A stretch of 27,301 bases of DNA, from assembly GCF_003471165.1 (NCBI RefSeq), contig NZ_QRIL01000038.1, positions 1 to 27,301 of the forward strand. Direction: 5' to 3'. Shown one piece after another: positions 6,933 through 15,725 of this stretch. This DNA is from Ruminococcus sp. AM22-13. Its GTDB lineage: Bacteria > Bacillota > Clostridia > Lachnospirales > Lachnospiraceae. The translations under genes and the position numbers were made by a program. The stretch's first letter is position 1; the number at the start of each line of letters is the position of its first letter. Below the pieces are notes generated by a model. The model saw only the letters and a program-made list of their open reading frames with translations. It was not told the DNA's origin and made no database searches.

Positions 6933-8486
6933 TTGGGTAATCAGACTGTATTACAGATGAACCACATTATGAAAATTTACGGTAATGGTGTGGTAGCCAA
7001 TGAAGATGTATCCCTTGAGCTTCGTAAGGGGGAGATTCACGCGATGCTTGGAGAGAACGGTGCCGGTAAGAGTACGTTGATGAAGGTACTGTTCGGACTG
7101 GAAGCACCTGATCAGGGCGAGATTATTCTTAAGGGACAGCCGACAACGATCAAATCTCCACAGGACGCGATCAGTAAGGGGATCGGTATGGTCCATCAGC
7201 ATTTCATGCTGGTACCTTCACTTACGGTTGCCGAGAACATTATCCTGGGAGTTGCGCCTAAGAAAGGCCTGTTCATTGATATGGACAAGGCAGTCAAGGC
7301 TGCAGAGGACATTGCGAAGGAATATAACTTTGACATTGATGTCCGTCAGAAGGTAGAGGAGATTCCGGTAGGTATCAAACAGAAGGTTGAGATTCTGAAA
7401 GCTCTTTACAGAGGTGCGGAGATTCTGATCCTGGATGAGCCGACAGCCGTACTGACTCCACAGGAAACAGATGAGCTTTTCATTCAGTTAATGAAGCTGA
7501 GAGAGAAAGGACATACGATCATCTTTATTTCCCATAAGCTGGATGAAATCAAGAAGATCTGCGACCGTGCGACAATCATGAGAAACGGACGCAGCATGGG
7601 AACATACGATGTAAAGGATATTTCCACACAGGAGATGTCACGTCTGATGGTGGGAAGAGAAGTATCTCTGAAATTTGATAAGAAAGAACAGCACCTTACC
7701 GATGATGTATTTATGAGAGTCCGTAACCTGACTGTACATAATGCACAGGGTGTCTTGAAGGTAGACAATCTTTCCTTTGACCTGAAGGGCGGAGAAATCC
7801 TTGGCATCGCCGGAGTTGAGGGTAATGGACAGAGTGAACTGATTGATACACTGACAGGTCTTAATAAGAACTACAGTGGTGAAGTTAAAATCAAGGGTGA
7901 GGATATCACGAAGGATTCTATTGAGGATATCCGAGAACTGAAACTTGCACATATCCCTGAGGACCGTATGACTTCCGGATGCGCAGGAAACCTGAGCATC
8001 ATGGAAAATATATTTTCCAACCAGTATAAGGATAAAAAATTCTCCGGAAGATTTCTACTGAAACGTAAGGCAATGGAGCAGAGAAGTGATGAGCTGATCA
8101 AGGAGTATATGGTTAAATGTAAATCCAGAAAGCAGAACGTTGGAATGCTTTCCGGTGGAAATATTCAGAAGGTTATCGTTGCCAGAGAATTTTCTACAGG
8201 TCCGGATATCATTATTGCGAACCAGCCGACACGTGGTATTGACGTAGGCGCCGCTGCATTTATCAGAAAGAGACTTCTGGAGTTTAGAGATGCCGGATGT
8301 GCAGTTATCCTGATCTCAGCAGACCTTACAGAGATTTTCTCCCTGAGTGACAGACTTGCTGTTATGTATAAGGGCAAATTTGCCGGATTCTTTACTGACG
8401 TGGAGAATGTAACAGAGGACGAGCTTGGTCAGCATATGCTGGGTATCAAGCATGATGATGTACTGGAGGGAGTTTTATATGAATAG
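6933..8486 (+). CDS. Nucleoside ABC importer ATP-binding protein (YufO/NupO-like)
   Basis: Tandem-domain ATPase of a BMP-type nucleoside importer, about 517 residues, peripheral on the inner face of the membrane. The first domain has Walker A GENGAGKST (about 40-48), the Q-loop region MVHQHFMLVPSLTVAENI, and Walker B ILILDEPTAVLTP (about 165-177). The second domain has a degenerate Walker A (GVEGNGQSE), a good signature LSGGNIQKV (about 406-414) and a Walker B ending ANQPTRGIDVG, where Gln replaces the catalytic Glu; this asymmetry is usual for the family. I favour TTG 6933 as the start because GAGGTG (6921-6926) would be its ribosome site; GTG at 6924 in the same frame falls inside that site. 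Its last 8 bases overlap the first permease. Confidence 0.92.
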   Translation: MGNQTVLQMNHIMKIYGNGVVANEDVSLELRKGEIHAMLGENGAGKSTLMKVLFGLEAPDQGEIILKGQPTTIKSPQDAISKGIGMVHQHFMLVPSLTVAENIILGVAPKKGLFIDMDKAVKAAEDIAKEYNFDIDVRQKVEEIPVGIKQKVEILKALYRGAEILILDEPTAVLTPQETDELFIQLMKLREKGHTIIFISHKLDEIKKICDRATIMRNGRSMGTYDVKDISTQEMSRLMVGREVSLKFDKKEQHLTDDVFMRVRNLTVHNAQGVLKVDNLSFDLKGGEILGIAGVEGNGQSELIDTLTGLNKNYSGEVKIKGEDITKDSIEDIRELKLAHIPEDRMTSGCAGNLSIMENIFSNQYKDKKFSGRFLLKRKAMEQRSDELIKEYMVKCKSRKQNVGMLSGGNIQKVIVAREFSTGPDIIIANQPTRGIDVGAAAFIRKRLLEFRDAGCAVILISADLTEIFSLSDRLAVMYKGKFAGFFTDVENVTEDELGQHMLGIKHDDVLEGVLYE

Positions 8487-9543
8487 TGCAAAAAGATTTG
8501 ATATGGTGAGGACCGTTTTTTCCGTCCTGATCGCACTTGCCATTTCTTTTGTGATTATCTTCCTGGTAAGTGATCAGCCGCTGGAAGCAATTAAATATTT
8601 GCTGATCGGTCCTTTTACAAATAAGAGAAGTATGGGTAACGTAGTGGAATCCATGATTCCGCTGATCTTCACAGGTACTGGTGTCTGCATTATGTTTTCT
8701 GCAAACCAGATCAACCTGGCAGGTGAGGGTGCATTCCACATCGGTGGTCTGATCGCTTCCTGTGTGGCTATCAAACTGACTGCCACTTTTGTATCTCCGT
8801 TTATGGCACTTCTTTGTGCCGGACTGGTAGGTGCACTGTTTACAGCAATCCCTGCTATTATGAAGATTACAACGACAGCATCTGAGATGGTTTCATCCCT
8901 GATGATCAACTATCTGGCGTTATATTTTGGAAACTATATGTTAAATAATGTAATCGGTGACCCGAAAGCGAGTGCTGCTTCTTATAAACTGGCAGACGCT
9001 GCCGAGCTTCCGGTGCTGATTCAGGGAACTCGTGTACATTTAGGTTTTATCATTGCAATTGCAGTGGCTGTTCTTGGATATTTCTTCCTTTACAGAACAA
9101 AGACAGGATATGAACTCCGTCTTGCCGGTGAAAATGAAGAATTTGCAAGATACTCAGGAATCAGTATTGTGAAAGTTATCATGATCTCCCAGCTTCTGGG
9201 TGGTTTTGTTGCAGGTTTAGGCGGTGGCGTGGAAATGCTCAGCCCGATTTACGCAAGATTTACCTGGACTTCTCTGTTAGGATATGGATGGGATGCGATC
9301 ATTATCTGTACACTTTCCAAAAAGAACCCATTGTATACACCTTTTGCAGCTTTGTTCCTTGCTTATCTGCGTACAGGAGCTTCTATCATGGCACGAAGAA
9401 CAGACGTTACACTGGAGATCGTTCAGATCACACAGGGTATCATTATCCTGCTTGTAGTTGCTGAACAGTTCCTGAGCAAGTATAAACATAAGATCATTGC
9501 AAAAGAAGCAAAAGCAGCACTGAAAGATGAGGAGGCGGTATAG
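8479..9543 (+). CDS. Nucleoside ABC importer permease 1 (YufP/NupP-like)
   Basis: Integral membrane subunit of the importer, 354 residues with eight or more hydrophobic segments. MNSAKRFDMVRTVFSVLIALAISFVIIFLV opens the first helix, and later segments carry GEGAFHIGGLIASC and GLGGGVEMLSP, small-residue patterns typical of BPD_transp_2 permeases. The ATG at 8479 lies inside the end of the ATPase gene (8-base overlap) with GGAGGG just upstream, showing translational coupling. An in-frame upstream start at 8425 is unlikely because it has no ribosome site and lies deep in the ATPase gene. The second permease follows after two bases. Confidence 0.92.
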   Translation: MNSAKRFDMVRTVFSVLIALAISFVIIFLVSDQPLEAIKYLLIGPFTNKRSMGNVVESMIPLIFTGTGVCIMFSANQINLAGEGAFHIGGLIASCVAIKLTATFVSPFMALLCAGLVGALFTAIPAIMKITTTASEMVSSLMINYLALYFGNYMLNNVIGDPKASAASYKLADAAELPVLIQGTRVHLGFIIAIAVAVLGYFFLYRTKTGYELRLAGENEEFARYSGISIVKVIMISQLLGGFVAGLGGGVEMLSPIYARFTWTSLLGYGWDAIIICTLSKKNPLYTPFAALFLAYLRTGASIMARRTDVTLEIVQITQGIIILLVVAEQFLSKYKHKIIAKEAKAALKDEEAV

Positions 9544-9545
9544 GT

Positions 9546-10466
9546 ATGTGGAGTGCGATTTTATCCCCTGACTTTTTTTCAACGATTTTAAGATCGGCAA
9601 CTCCGATCCTGTTTGCAACCCTGGCAGCCGCTGTTGCAGCGAAAGCTGGAATCTGTAACATGGCTCTTGAGGGAATCATGCTGTTTTCTGCTCTGTTCGG
9701 AGTTATTTTTTCATCACTGACTCATAGCGCATGGCTGGGACTTCTGATCACTATGGTGATTGGCGGACTGATTGGTCTGATCCTTGCATTCTTTATCCTG
9801 AATCTGAAGACGGATGAGATTCTGGCAGCTATCGCTATTAACCTGACGGCGACTGGTGGAACTGTATTACTTCTGGTTGCAGTATCCGGAGACAGAGGTG
9901 TTTCTTCTTCTATCCGAAGTGTGTCTGCACCGTCAGTAGTGATTCCGTTTATTGAGAAGATTCCGTTTATCGGAAGTGTTCTTTCCGGACAGAATATTCT
10001 GACATGGTTTTCTATCCTGGCAGTGATCCTGCTTCATCTGTTTCTGTATAAAACACCTCTGGGACTTGCAATTCGTGCAGTTGGCGAGAATAAGAATGCA
10101 GCAGAATCCGTAGGTATCAGCTCAAGAAAGATTCAGTACATCGCACTGATCATTAGTGGTGTGCTGGCAGCGATGGGCGGTTTCTATCTGTCCGGTGGAT
10201 ATATGAATATGTTCACAAAGGATATGGCGGGCGGCCGAGGCTTTATTGCTCTGGCAGCAGCAAGCATGGGTGGAAATACTCCGATTGGTGGTTTCCTCGT
10301 ATCCCTGCTCTTTGGTATTGCACAGGCGGTTGCAAACGTTATGCAGCTTACCTCCGTTATGCCATATGAAATTATCCTGATGGTACCTTATCTGACAACT
10401 CTGGTCGGACTTGGTGTTTACTATTATGGACAGAAAAAGAAAAAAGAGCGTCTGAGTGGTAAGTAA
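9546..10466 (+). CDS. Nucleoside ABC importer permease 2 (YufQ/NupQ-like)
   Basis: Second membrane subunit, 306 residues with about eight hydrophobic segments. The N-terminus FSTILRSATPILFATLAAAVAAKAGICNMALEGI is the hallmark of this permease class, and AGGRGFIALAAASMGGNTPIGG near residue 230-250 is the conserved cytoplasmic-coupling region. GAGGCGG lies upstream of the ATG, which is only two bases after the previous stop. With the binding protein and ATPase it completes a BMP-type nucleoside importer. It is the last gene of the operon; a convergent kinase gene follows, with a hairpin between them. Confidence 0.92.
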   Translation: MWSAILSPDFFSTILRSATPILFATLAAAVAAKAGICNMALEGIMLFSALFGVIFSSLTHSAWLGLLITMVIGGLIGLILAFFILNLKTDEILAAIAINLTATGGTVLLLVAVSGDRGVSSSIRSVSAPSVVIPFIEKIPFIGSVLSGQNILTWFSILAVILLHLFLYKTPLGLAIRAVGENKNAAESVGISSRKIQYIALIISGVLAAMGGFYLSGGYMNMFTKDMAGGRGFIALAAASMGGNTPIGGFLVSLLFGIAQAVANVMQLTSVMPYEIILMVPYLTTLVGLGVYYYGQKKKKERLSGK

Positions 10467-10525
10467 AAAGAAGAGTAATAAAGTAACAGGTGAAAATGTG
10501 TCGCCTGAATGCTTTAAGCAAGAAA

Positions 10526-10563
10526 ATCCCTGCTTATATTGCGGTATAGCAATAAGCAGGGAT
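10526..10563 (-). terminator. Terminator of the PfkB-family kinase gene; repeated palindrome
   Basis: ATCCCTGCTTAtATTGC (10526-10542) pairs with GCAATAAGCAGGGAT (10549-10563) apart from a small bulge. On the minus strand TTTTC follows, so it terminates the kinase gene; on the plus strand there is no T-run. A closely similar palindrome occurs at 24961-24996. Confidence 0.7.
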
Positions 10564-10581
10564 GCTTGTATACGGGATACT

Positions 10582-11481
10582 TCAAAAATTTAGTTTTGCA
10601 AATTCCTCATCCGGAAGAATAGCGGATGGAGTTGACACAACAGCAGAGGAAACACGGTTTGCCTTTGCGATAGCATCATGTAAGCTGTCTCCATTTTTCA
10701 GACAGGCGATGACAGAGCCGATGTGTGAATCTCCTGCCCCGATGGTGTCTGCCTGAGTGGTTGGTACCGGCGGGACGATTTCTTCGGTAGTTCCGTCGAA
10801 ATAATAGCAGCCTTTTTCGCCGAGGGTGATGATCACGGTGTTATGCGTCTTGCTATAGAGGTATGCACCGGCTTCTGAAACAGATGATTTCTGGCTGACT
10901 TCCAGTGCTTCTGTCTCATTAAGGTGCAGAATCGGTGAGAGGTTGTAAATGCGATTTACAAGAGCAGGATCAATGACAGTGAGTCGTGGTCCAGGGGCGA
11001 AGAAAACAGTAAGTTCCGGATTCTTTTCCAGGAACTCTACGACATTACTTCCGGTAGTTTCTTCAATTTCAAGACCACAGATGTATACAGAATCAATTTC
11101 TTCTGTATCAATAAGGTTAAACCAGTCTTTCTGGAAGAGATATTCTGCGCCATGATAGGAGATGAAGGTGCGTTCGCCGCTTTTCTCTACGAAACAGTAA
11201 CAGCAGCCATTGTCCATGTCAGGAGACGGGATAGGGCTGGAGATTCCTTTTTTCTTTAATTCTTCCCTTACGAAATATCCGTAGACTCCTGTGCCTACAG
11301 GAGAAAAAAGAATGTAAGGAACCTGAAAGTGACGGACGGAATCAGATACATTATAAGCGCATCCGCCCAGAGACATATGCTGGCTGCGGACGTGGACATC
11401 TTCTCCGGTTGTGGGGAGAGAATCAACAAGATTTACAATAACATCTACAACAGTAGAACCAATAATCAGTGCTTTTTTCAT
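10582..11481 (-). CDS. PfkB/ribokinase-family carbohydrate or nucleoside kinase
   Basis: A 299-residue cytosolic kinase that phosphorylates a sugar, nucleoside or pseudouridine with ATP. The N-terminal PfkB signature region is GGCAYNVSDSVRHF (39-52), and the C-terminal signature is DTIGAGDSHIGS (245-256), in which D251 is the catalytic base and GAG forms the anion hole. Sequence alone does not separate ribokinase-like, pseudouridine-kinase and adenosine/inosine-kinase members. AAAGGAG precedes the ATG at 11481. It lies on the strand opposite its neighbours, between the nucleoside importer and the deaminase gene, and is divergent from the latter with 82 bases between starts. A nucleoside or ribose role is therefore the best guess. 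Confidence 0.85.
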   Translation of the reverse strand: MKKALIIGSTVVDVIVNLVDSLPTTGEDVHVRSQHMSLGGCAYNVSDSVRHFQVPYILFSPVGTGVYGYFVREELKKKGISSPIPSPDMDNGCCYCFVEKSGERTFISYHGAEYLFQKDWFNLIDTEEIDSVYICGLEIEETTGSNVVEFLEKNPELTVFFAPGPRLTVIDPALVNRIYNLSPILHLNETEALEVSQKSSVSEAGAYLYSKTHNTVIITLGEKGCYYFDGTTEEIVPPVPTTQADTIGAGDSHIGSVIACLKNGDSLHDAIAKANRVSSAVVSTPSAILPDEEFAKLNF

Positions 11482-11563
11482 GATGGAAAACTCCTTTTGG
11501 TGTAATTATGAGAAATATGCTACCACACATGGATTTTACTGGCAATATAGAAAGGGTGAATTT

Positions 11564-12868
11564 ATGCAGAAAACAATTTTACTTCAGAGTGCAGGGATTC
11601 TGGATGAAGAAGCGAAATGCACACTGAAACAGAATGTTTATATTAAAGATGGAAAAATCTTCAAGATCGTTGCAGAGAATGAAGATGACCACTCTGTTGT
11701 GGCAGATGAGACGATCGACTGCAGCAAATACTTTGTGAGCCCAGGTCTGGCAAATCTTCATACTCATACCGCTATGAATATTTTTAAGGGAATTGCAGAG
11801 GACGTAACTGCAGATGCCTGGTTTAATGAAATGATCTGGCCATATGAGAGCAAGATGACGGATGATGATGTTTATATTGGAACATTGATGGGAATCTCTG
11901 AGATGATCAATAATGGTGTGACTGTTTTTGCAGATCACTATTTCGGAGAGGAACAGGTTCTGAAAGCTGTAAAAGAGACAGGAATCCGCGGAGACCTGGC
12001 ACCGACATTATTTGGTATGACTCCTGGTTTTCACGAGCGTCTGGCGCAGGTAAAAGAATTTATTCTGGAGCATAGAAATGATTCAGATAAAATCGCATTT
12101 CATATGGGACCACATGCCAATTATACCTGCCCGTCACCGACTCTGAAAGAAATCATTGATGTGGCTAAGGAACTGGATCTGCCAATTCATCTTCATGTAT
12201 CCGAAGAAGATGTACAGGTCGAGAAAGCCAGAAAAGAAACAGGGATGACACCGTTTGGAATTCTTCATGAGGCGGGCGGATTTGACTGTAAGGTGCTGAT
12301 TGGACATGGACTGTGGATCGAAGAGGATGACCTGAAATATTTAAGAGATGATACCTGGTTTGCATTTTGTCCTAAGACCTATATGAAGCTGGCTTCTGGT
12401 AAGGGTGGATTCTTTGATCATTATAAGAAGTTAAACTATGGTTTTGGAACAGATGGAGCGGCAAGCTCTAATACGCTGAATCCGATGGAGCAGGCGAGAC
12501 TTTTTGGACTGCTTGGAAAGTATCAGGACAGAAACTCTGCAGCATATACAGCTGAGGAAATCTGGAAACATCTGATGGCAAGCCACCAGGCATTTCCGTT
12601 TGGAAGCGGAAGAATGAAAGAGGGAGCACCGGCTGATCTGGTTATCTGGGATCTTTACCAGCCGGATACATTCCCATTCTACAACCCGATTTCATCGATC
12701 CTTTACAGCAGCAACAGTCAGAGTGTAAAATATACTATGGTAGCAGGTGAATTCCTGAAATATGATGGTAAGCTGAAAATGGATACAGATGCGCTGACAA
12801 AAGAAGCAATCCGTTTACAGAAAGATCTTCTGGCGAGAGGCAAGGGAAAAGCGGAAGTTACTTACTAA
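11564..12868 (+). CDS. Amidohydrolase of the SsnA/MtaD/adenosine-deaminase-like group
   Basis: A 434-residue metal-dependent deaminase or hydrolase (COG0402-type, TIM barrel with a composite beta domain). The visible metal ligands are H66 and H68 in NLHTHTA, H209/H211 in IHLHVSE, H248 in IGHGL and D297 in GTDGAASSN; this is the single-metal arrangement of S-adenosylhomocysteine/methylthioadenosine deaminases and their relatives. E214 in the VSEED segment is the likely general acid/base. ATG 11564 is chosen because AAAGGGTGA precedes it; longer in-frame readings run back into the divergent kinase gene. DeoD follows 125 bases downstream, so a purine or purine-nucleoside substrate is likely (adenosine, SAH, MTA or a modified base). 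The exact substrate is open. Confidence 0.87.
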   Translation: MQKTILLQSAGILDEEAKCTLKQNVYIKDGKIFKIVAENEDDHSVVADETIDCSKYFVSPGLANLHTHTAMNIFKGIAEDVTADAWFNEMIWPYESKMTDDDVYIGTLMGISEMINNGVTVFADHYFGEEQVLKAVKETGIRGDLAPTLFGMTPGFHERLAQVKEFILEHRNDSDKIAFHMGPHANYTCPSPTLKEIIDVAKELDLPIHLHVSEEDVQVEKARKETGMTPFGILHEAGGFDCKVLIGHGLWIEEDDLKYLRDDTWFAFCPKTYMKLASGKGGFFDHYKKLNYGFGTDGAASSNTLNPMEQARLFGLLGKYQDRNSAAYTAEEIWKHLMASHQAFPFGSGRMKEGAPADLVIWDLYQPDTFPFYNPISSILYSSNSQSVKYTMVAGEFLKYDGKLKMDTDALTKEAIRLQKDLLARGKGKAEVTY

Positions 12869-12993
12869 AATAAATATGTACTTCATGGCAGTGAAAAAAT
12901 GTTCATGTTATGGAAAAATGATTGTTCATTTTATTTTTTGAAACATTTTAAATGCTGCTATAGAGATAAAAAACAAAAAAGGAGGAAATGACT

Positions 12994-13698
12994 ATGTGTA
13001 TTCCAACACCACACAATACTGCAAAGAAAGGTGACATTGCAAAGAAAGTTCTGATGCCGGGAGATCCGCTGCGTGCGAAATATATCGCAGAGACATACCT
13101 GGAGAATCCTGTATGCTTTAATACAGTAAGAAATATGTTTGGTTATACCGGAACATATAAAGGAGAGCAGGTATCCGTTATGGGCGGTGGAATGGGTATG
13201 CCGTCTATGGGTATTTACAGCTATGAGCTTTACAATTTCTATGATGTAGAGAAGATCATCCGTATCGGTTCTGCCGGTGCTTTACAGGATGATGTAAATG
13301 TAATGGATGTTGTAATCGCTATGAGCGCATGCACAGATTCTAATTATGGAAGCCAGTATCAGTTACCGGGAACTTTTGCACCGACTGCAAGCTATAATCT
13401 GGTTGCGAGAGCAGTAGAGGTTGCAAAGGAACAGGGAACTCCGGTTCATGTAGGTACGGTTGTATCTTCTGATGTGTTCTATAGTGATAATCCGGAAACT
13501 TCTAAGGCATGGAGAAAAATGGGCGTTCTTTGCGCAGAGATGGAGTGCGCAGCGCTGTTTATGAATGCTGCAAGAGCTGGTAAGGAAGCGCTGGGTATTC
13601 TTACTATTTCTGACCATATGTTCAGAGAAGAAGCGATTTCTGCAGAGGCTCGCCAGACTTCCTTTAATAAGATGATGGAGATTGCGCTGGGAATCTAA
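12994..13698 (+). CDS. deoD: Purine nucleoside phosphorylase, DeoD type
   Basis: Cytosolic hexameric enzyme that cleaves purine (deoxy)nucleosides with phosphate. The 234-residue product matches E. coli DeoD closely: IPTPHNTAKKGDIAKKVLMP holds the base-site His and the phosphate-site Gly and Arg region MPGDPLRAKYIAE; RIGSAGALQ is the second phosphate loop; CAEMECAALF holds the ribose-binding glutamate; and ISDHMF holds the catalytic Asp. Start: GGAGG (12981-12985) is only 2 bases from the ATG at 12988 but 8 from that at 12994, so 12994 is preferred. It follows the deaminase gene and is closed by a strong terminator at 13729-13773. Confidence 0.95.
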   Translation: MCIPTPHNTAKKGDIAKKVLMPGDPLRAKYIAETYLENPVCFNTVRNMFGYTGTYKGEQVSVMGGGMGMPSMGIYSYELYNFYDVEKIIRIGSAGALQDDVNVMDVVIAMSACTDSNYGSQYQLPGTFAPTASYNLVARAVEVAKEQGTPVHVGTVVSSDVFYSDNPETSKAWRKMGVLCAEMECAALFMNAARAGKEALGILTISDHMFREEAISAEARQTSFNKMMEIALGI

Positions 13699-13728
13699 TC
13701 TAAGTGCAATGACAGTTAGAGTGACAGG

Positions 13729-13773
13729 AAAGCCCCTTGGCTGGTATGTGGTATATCAGACAGGGGGCTTTTT
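13729..13773 (+). terminator. Terminator after deoD
   Basis: AAAGCCCCTTG (13729-13739) pairs with CAGGGGGCTT (13761-13770), one mismatch, followed by a T-run to 13773. It ends the deaminase-deoD unit. Confidence 0.85.
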
Positions 13774-13863
13774 ACAACATAATTAATCAAAATAAGTAGC
13801 GAAAGCAGATTGTGAACAGTAATAATGTGGGTGATTAATGACGACTGTTCTCAAGAAGAATAA

Positions 13864-13892
13864 TTGAAAGTTCTCTCATTTTGTGTTAAAAT
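13864..13892 (+). promoter_or_regulatory. Promoter of the DtxR-family regulator
   Basis: TTGAAA (13864-13869) and TAAAAT (13887-13892) are spaced by 17 bases, 26 bases before the gene. Just upstream a GAACAGT/ACTGTTC inverted repeat (13814-13820/13844-13850) could be an operator, although it does not resemble the known DtxR or MntR boxes. Confidence 0.65.
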
Positions 13893-13917
13893 AAAAACAA
13901 TATGGGAGGTATTTTGA

Positions 13918-14298
13918 ATGCAAATTAGAAAATCGGCGGAGGATTATTTGGAGACAATTTTAGTGTTGTCTAAGCAGGGGGGCGGTGTTCGTTCCATTGA
14001 TATTGCAACGATGCTTGGCGTATCGAAACCGAGTGTGAGTCATGCGATGAAGCTGTTACGTGAGGATGGTTATATTGCAATGGACCGTTATGGCACAGTG
14101 ACACTTCTGGATAAAGGGGCACAGATTGCGACTCATATTTATGAGCGCCATACAGTATTAAGTAAAATGCTGGAGCATCTCGGAGTGAGTCCGGAGATTG
14201 CGAAAGAAGATGCGTGTAAGCTGGAACATGATCTGAGTGATGAGAGCTTTGCGAAGATAAAAGAGCACTTCCACAAGGTAATTGGGGAAGTTGAGTAG
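13918..14298 (+). CDS. DtxR/IdeR-family metal-dependent transcriptional regulator
   Basis: A 126-residue two-domain repressor. Residues 1-60 form the winged helix, with the recognition region GVSKPSVSHAMKLLREDGYI. Residues about 65-126 form the dimerisation and metal-binding domain. H78 in YERHTVL and the trio C100, E103, H104 in ACKLEHDLSDE match the Cys-x-x-Glu-His metal site of DtxR/IdeR rather than the Glu-x-x-Glu-His of B. subtilis MntR, so an iron-type response is favoured, with manganese possible. The SH3-like third domain is absent, as in MntR. GGGAGG precedes the ATG. It is a single-gene unit between a promoter and a 14-bp-stem terminator, and no metal transporter lies beside it. Confidence 0.9.
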   Translation: MQIRKSAEDYLETILVLSKQGGGVRSIDIATMLGVSKPSVSHAMKLLREDGYIAMDRYGTVTLLDKGAQIATHIYERHTVLSKMLEHLGVSPEIAKEDACKLEHDLSDESFAKIKEHFHKVIGEVE

Positions 14299-14359
14299 CA
14301 GATAAGAAAAACGATATGAAAAGTTGTCTGTGGAAAGATATCGTATGCTTTTAAATAAT

Positions 14360-14405
14360 AAATCGGAAAGAAATCAATAAGAAACAGATTTCTTTCCGAT
14401 TTTTA
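14360..14405. terminator. Bidirectional terminator, regulator / EamA exporter
   Basis: AAATCGGAAAGAAATC (14360-14375) and its exact complement (14387-14402) form a perfect 16-bp stem. TTTT follows on the plus strand and an AT-rich stretch on the minus strand, so it can serve both converging genes. A second small repeat, ACGATAT/ATATCGT (14311-14317/14338-14344), lies just before it. Confidence 0.85.
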
Positions 14406-14485
14406 TGTATGTATTAAATGATGTAAATTTTGGCTTTGGCTGCAAAAATCAGTCTCACTTTCGATTGCCCGTTTCTTTCAAAGTA

Positions 14486-15427
14486 TTATGCAGATTGCTT
14501 CTGTGGAAGCTGTGCAAGTATGATCGCAGCAAACATGATGATGCATCCAAGGATTTCTTTTGCGCTTAACTGCTGGCCGAGGATGATCCATCCGGCTAGG
14601 ACAGAGATGCAGGATTCCAGACTGAGTATCAGGGATGCTATGGTTGGGTTCATGTTTTTTTGTCCGATGATTTGCAAGGTGTAGGCTACTCCGCATGACA
14701 TAACACCTGCGTAGAGGATTGGCTGCCATGCTGCCAGGATGGATGAGAGTTCCGGATGCTCAAGGAGCAGAGCGGGAATGCCGGAAAGGATACCACATGT
14801 CAGGAACTGAATGCAGGAGAGTTTTACTCCGTCTACTTTTGGAGAAAAGTAGTCGATGACCAGTATATGCAGTGAAAATAGAAATGCGCATACCAGTACG
14901 AGCAGATCTCCTTTTCCGATAGAAAATCCATCTGTGATGCACAGGAGATAAAGTCCGATCAGAGCCATTGCAACGGCAGCCCAGATAAATTTCGTGCATT
15001 TTTTGCCAAGGAACAGTCCGATGACAGGGACGATCACAATATAACAGGCAGTGATAAAGCCGGCTTTTCCGACGGTTGTATACTTGAGGCCAAACTGTTG
15101 GAAATTGCTTGCCAGACAGAGGCAGATACCGCAGGCGATACCGCCGATAATCAGAGCTTTTTTCTCCTGCATATTGGATACAGTATTACTTGAGGTGTCA
15201 GATCTGCCAGATGCTTTGGAAACAGAATTAGAAGGAGAGTTTCTCTTTTGAAGAATAAAAATCAATGGAATCAGAACGACTGCTCCGATAAGGGAACGGA
15301 CGGCATTAAAAGTAAAGCCTCCTACGTATTTCATTCCTACGCTTTGAGCCACAAAAGCGATACCCCAGATGATCGCTGCGAGAAGCAGGAGCAGGGAATT
15401 TTTTAAAGGGATCTGTTGTTTTTGCAT
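14486..15427 (-). CDS. EamA-family (DMT) metabolite exporter
   Basis: A 313-residue inner-membrane protein with ten predicted helices in two EamA repeats of five. Repeat one opens LLLLLAAIIWGIAFVAQSVG with the family W-G motif; repeat two opens LLVLVCAFLFSLHILVIDYF. Near the middle of repeat one (about residues 62-85) is a polar Ser/Asn-rich insertion that looks like a cytoplasmic loop. Members export amino acids, nucleobases or other small metabolites, and the substrate cannot be told from sequence. AAGGAAGG precedes the ATG at 15427. It is a single-gene unit that shares a bidirectional terminator with the DtxR-family regulator; no functional link is visible. Confidence 0.88.
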   Translation of the reverse strand: MQKQQIPLKNSLLLLLAAIIWGIAFVAQSVGMKYVGGFTFNAVRSLIGAVVLIPLIFILQKRNSPSNSVSKASGRSDTSSNTVSNMQEKKALIIGGIACGICLCLASNFQQFGLKYTTVGKAGFITACYIVIVPVIGLFLGKKCTKFIWAAVAMALIGLYLLCITDGFSIGKGDLLVLVCAFLFSLHILVIDYFSPKVDGVKLSCIQFLTCGILSGIPALLLEHPELSSILAAWQPILYAGVMSCGVAYTLQIIGQKNMNPTIASLILSLESCISVLAGWIILGQQLSAKEILGCIIMFAAIILAQLPQKQSA

Positions 15428-15674
15428 GATGTGTGTAATCCTTCCTTATATTAATGTGTAAATAGAATGTATAAAATGTGGATAAAACAAAATATTTATT
15501 CATTCAGTGTGGACAGAAGCACTGAAATTTGTAACTGTTCAGTGCCCTCATAGTTATAAAATGTTTCAAATGTATTTTAAGAGTGCCGGTGCCTTATTGA
15601 CCTGAAAATGAATAAACACTTTCATAATTATACATCATAGATGTAAAAAGAGAAAGAAGATTGTAGAAATAAAA
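15428..15674. other. Gap between EamA gene and purine permease gene
   Basis: With the adjoining terminator this gap is about 300 bases. It must hold the EamA promoter, but I see no convincing -35/-10 pair. It contains an 8-bp inverted repeat GCACTGAA/TTCAGTGC (15519-15526/15538-15545) and an extra TTCAGTG copy near 15504. No gene or RNA is supportable. Confidence 0.4.
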
Positions 15675-15702
15675 AGAAGCCTCTGCAGGAGACTTCTTTT
15701 TG
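15675..15702 (-). terminator. Terminator of the guaD-permease operon
   Basis: On the minus strand AGAAGTCTCC-TGCA-GAGGCTTCT forms a stem followed by TTTTTA, 24 bases beyond the permease stop. On the plus strand the same stem is followed by TTTTTG, so it could act both ways. Confidence 0.85.
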
Positions 15703-15725
15703 TAAATGTGTATCTGATATAAATA

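Noticed and set aside
11411..11563. Longer N-terminus for the amidohydrolase
   Set aside because: It would overlap the divergent kinase gene, and the ribosome site supports ATG 11564.
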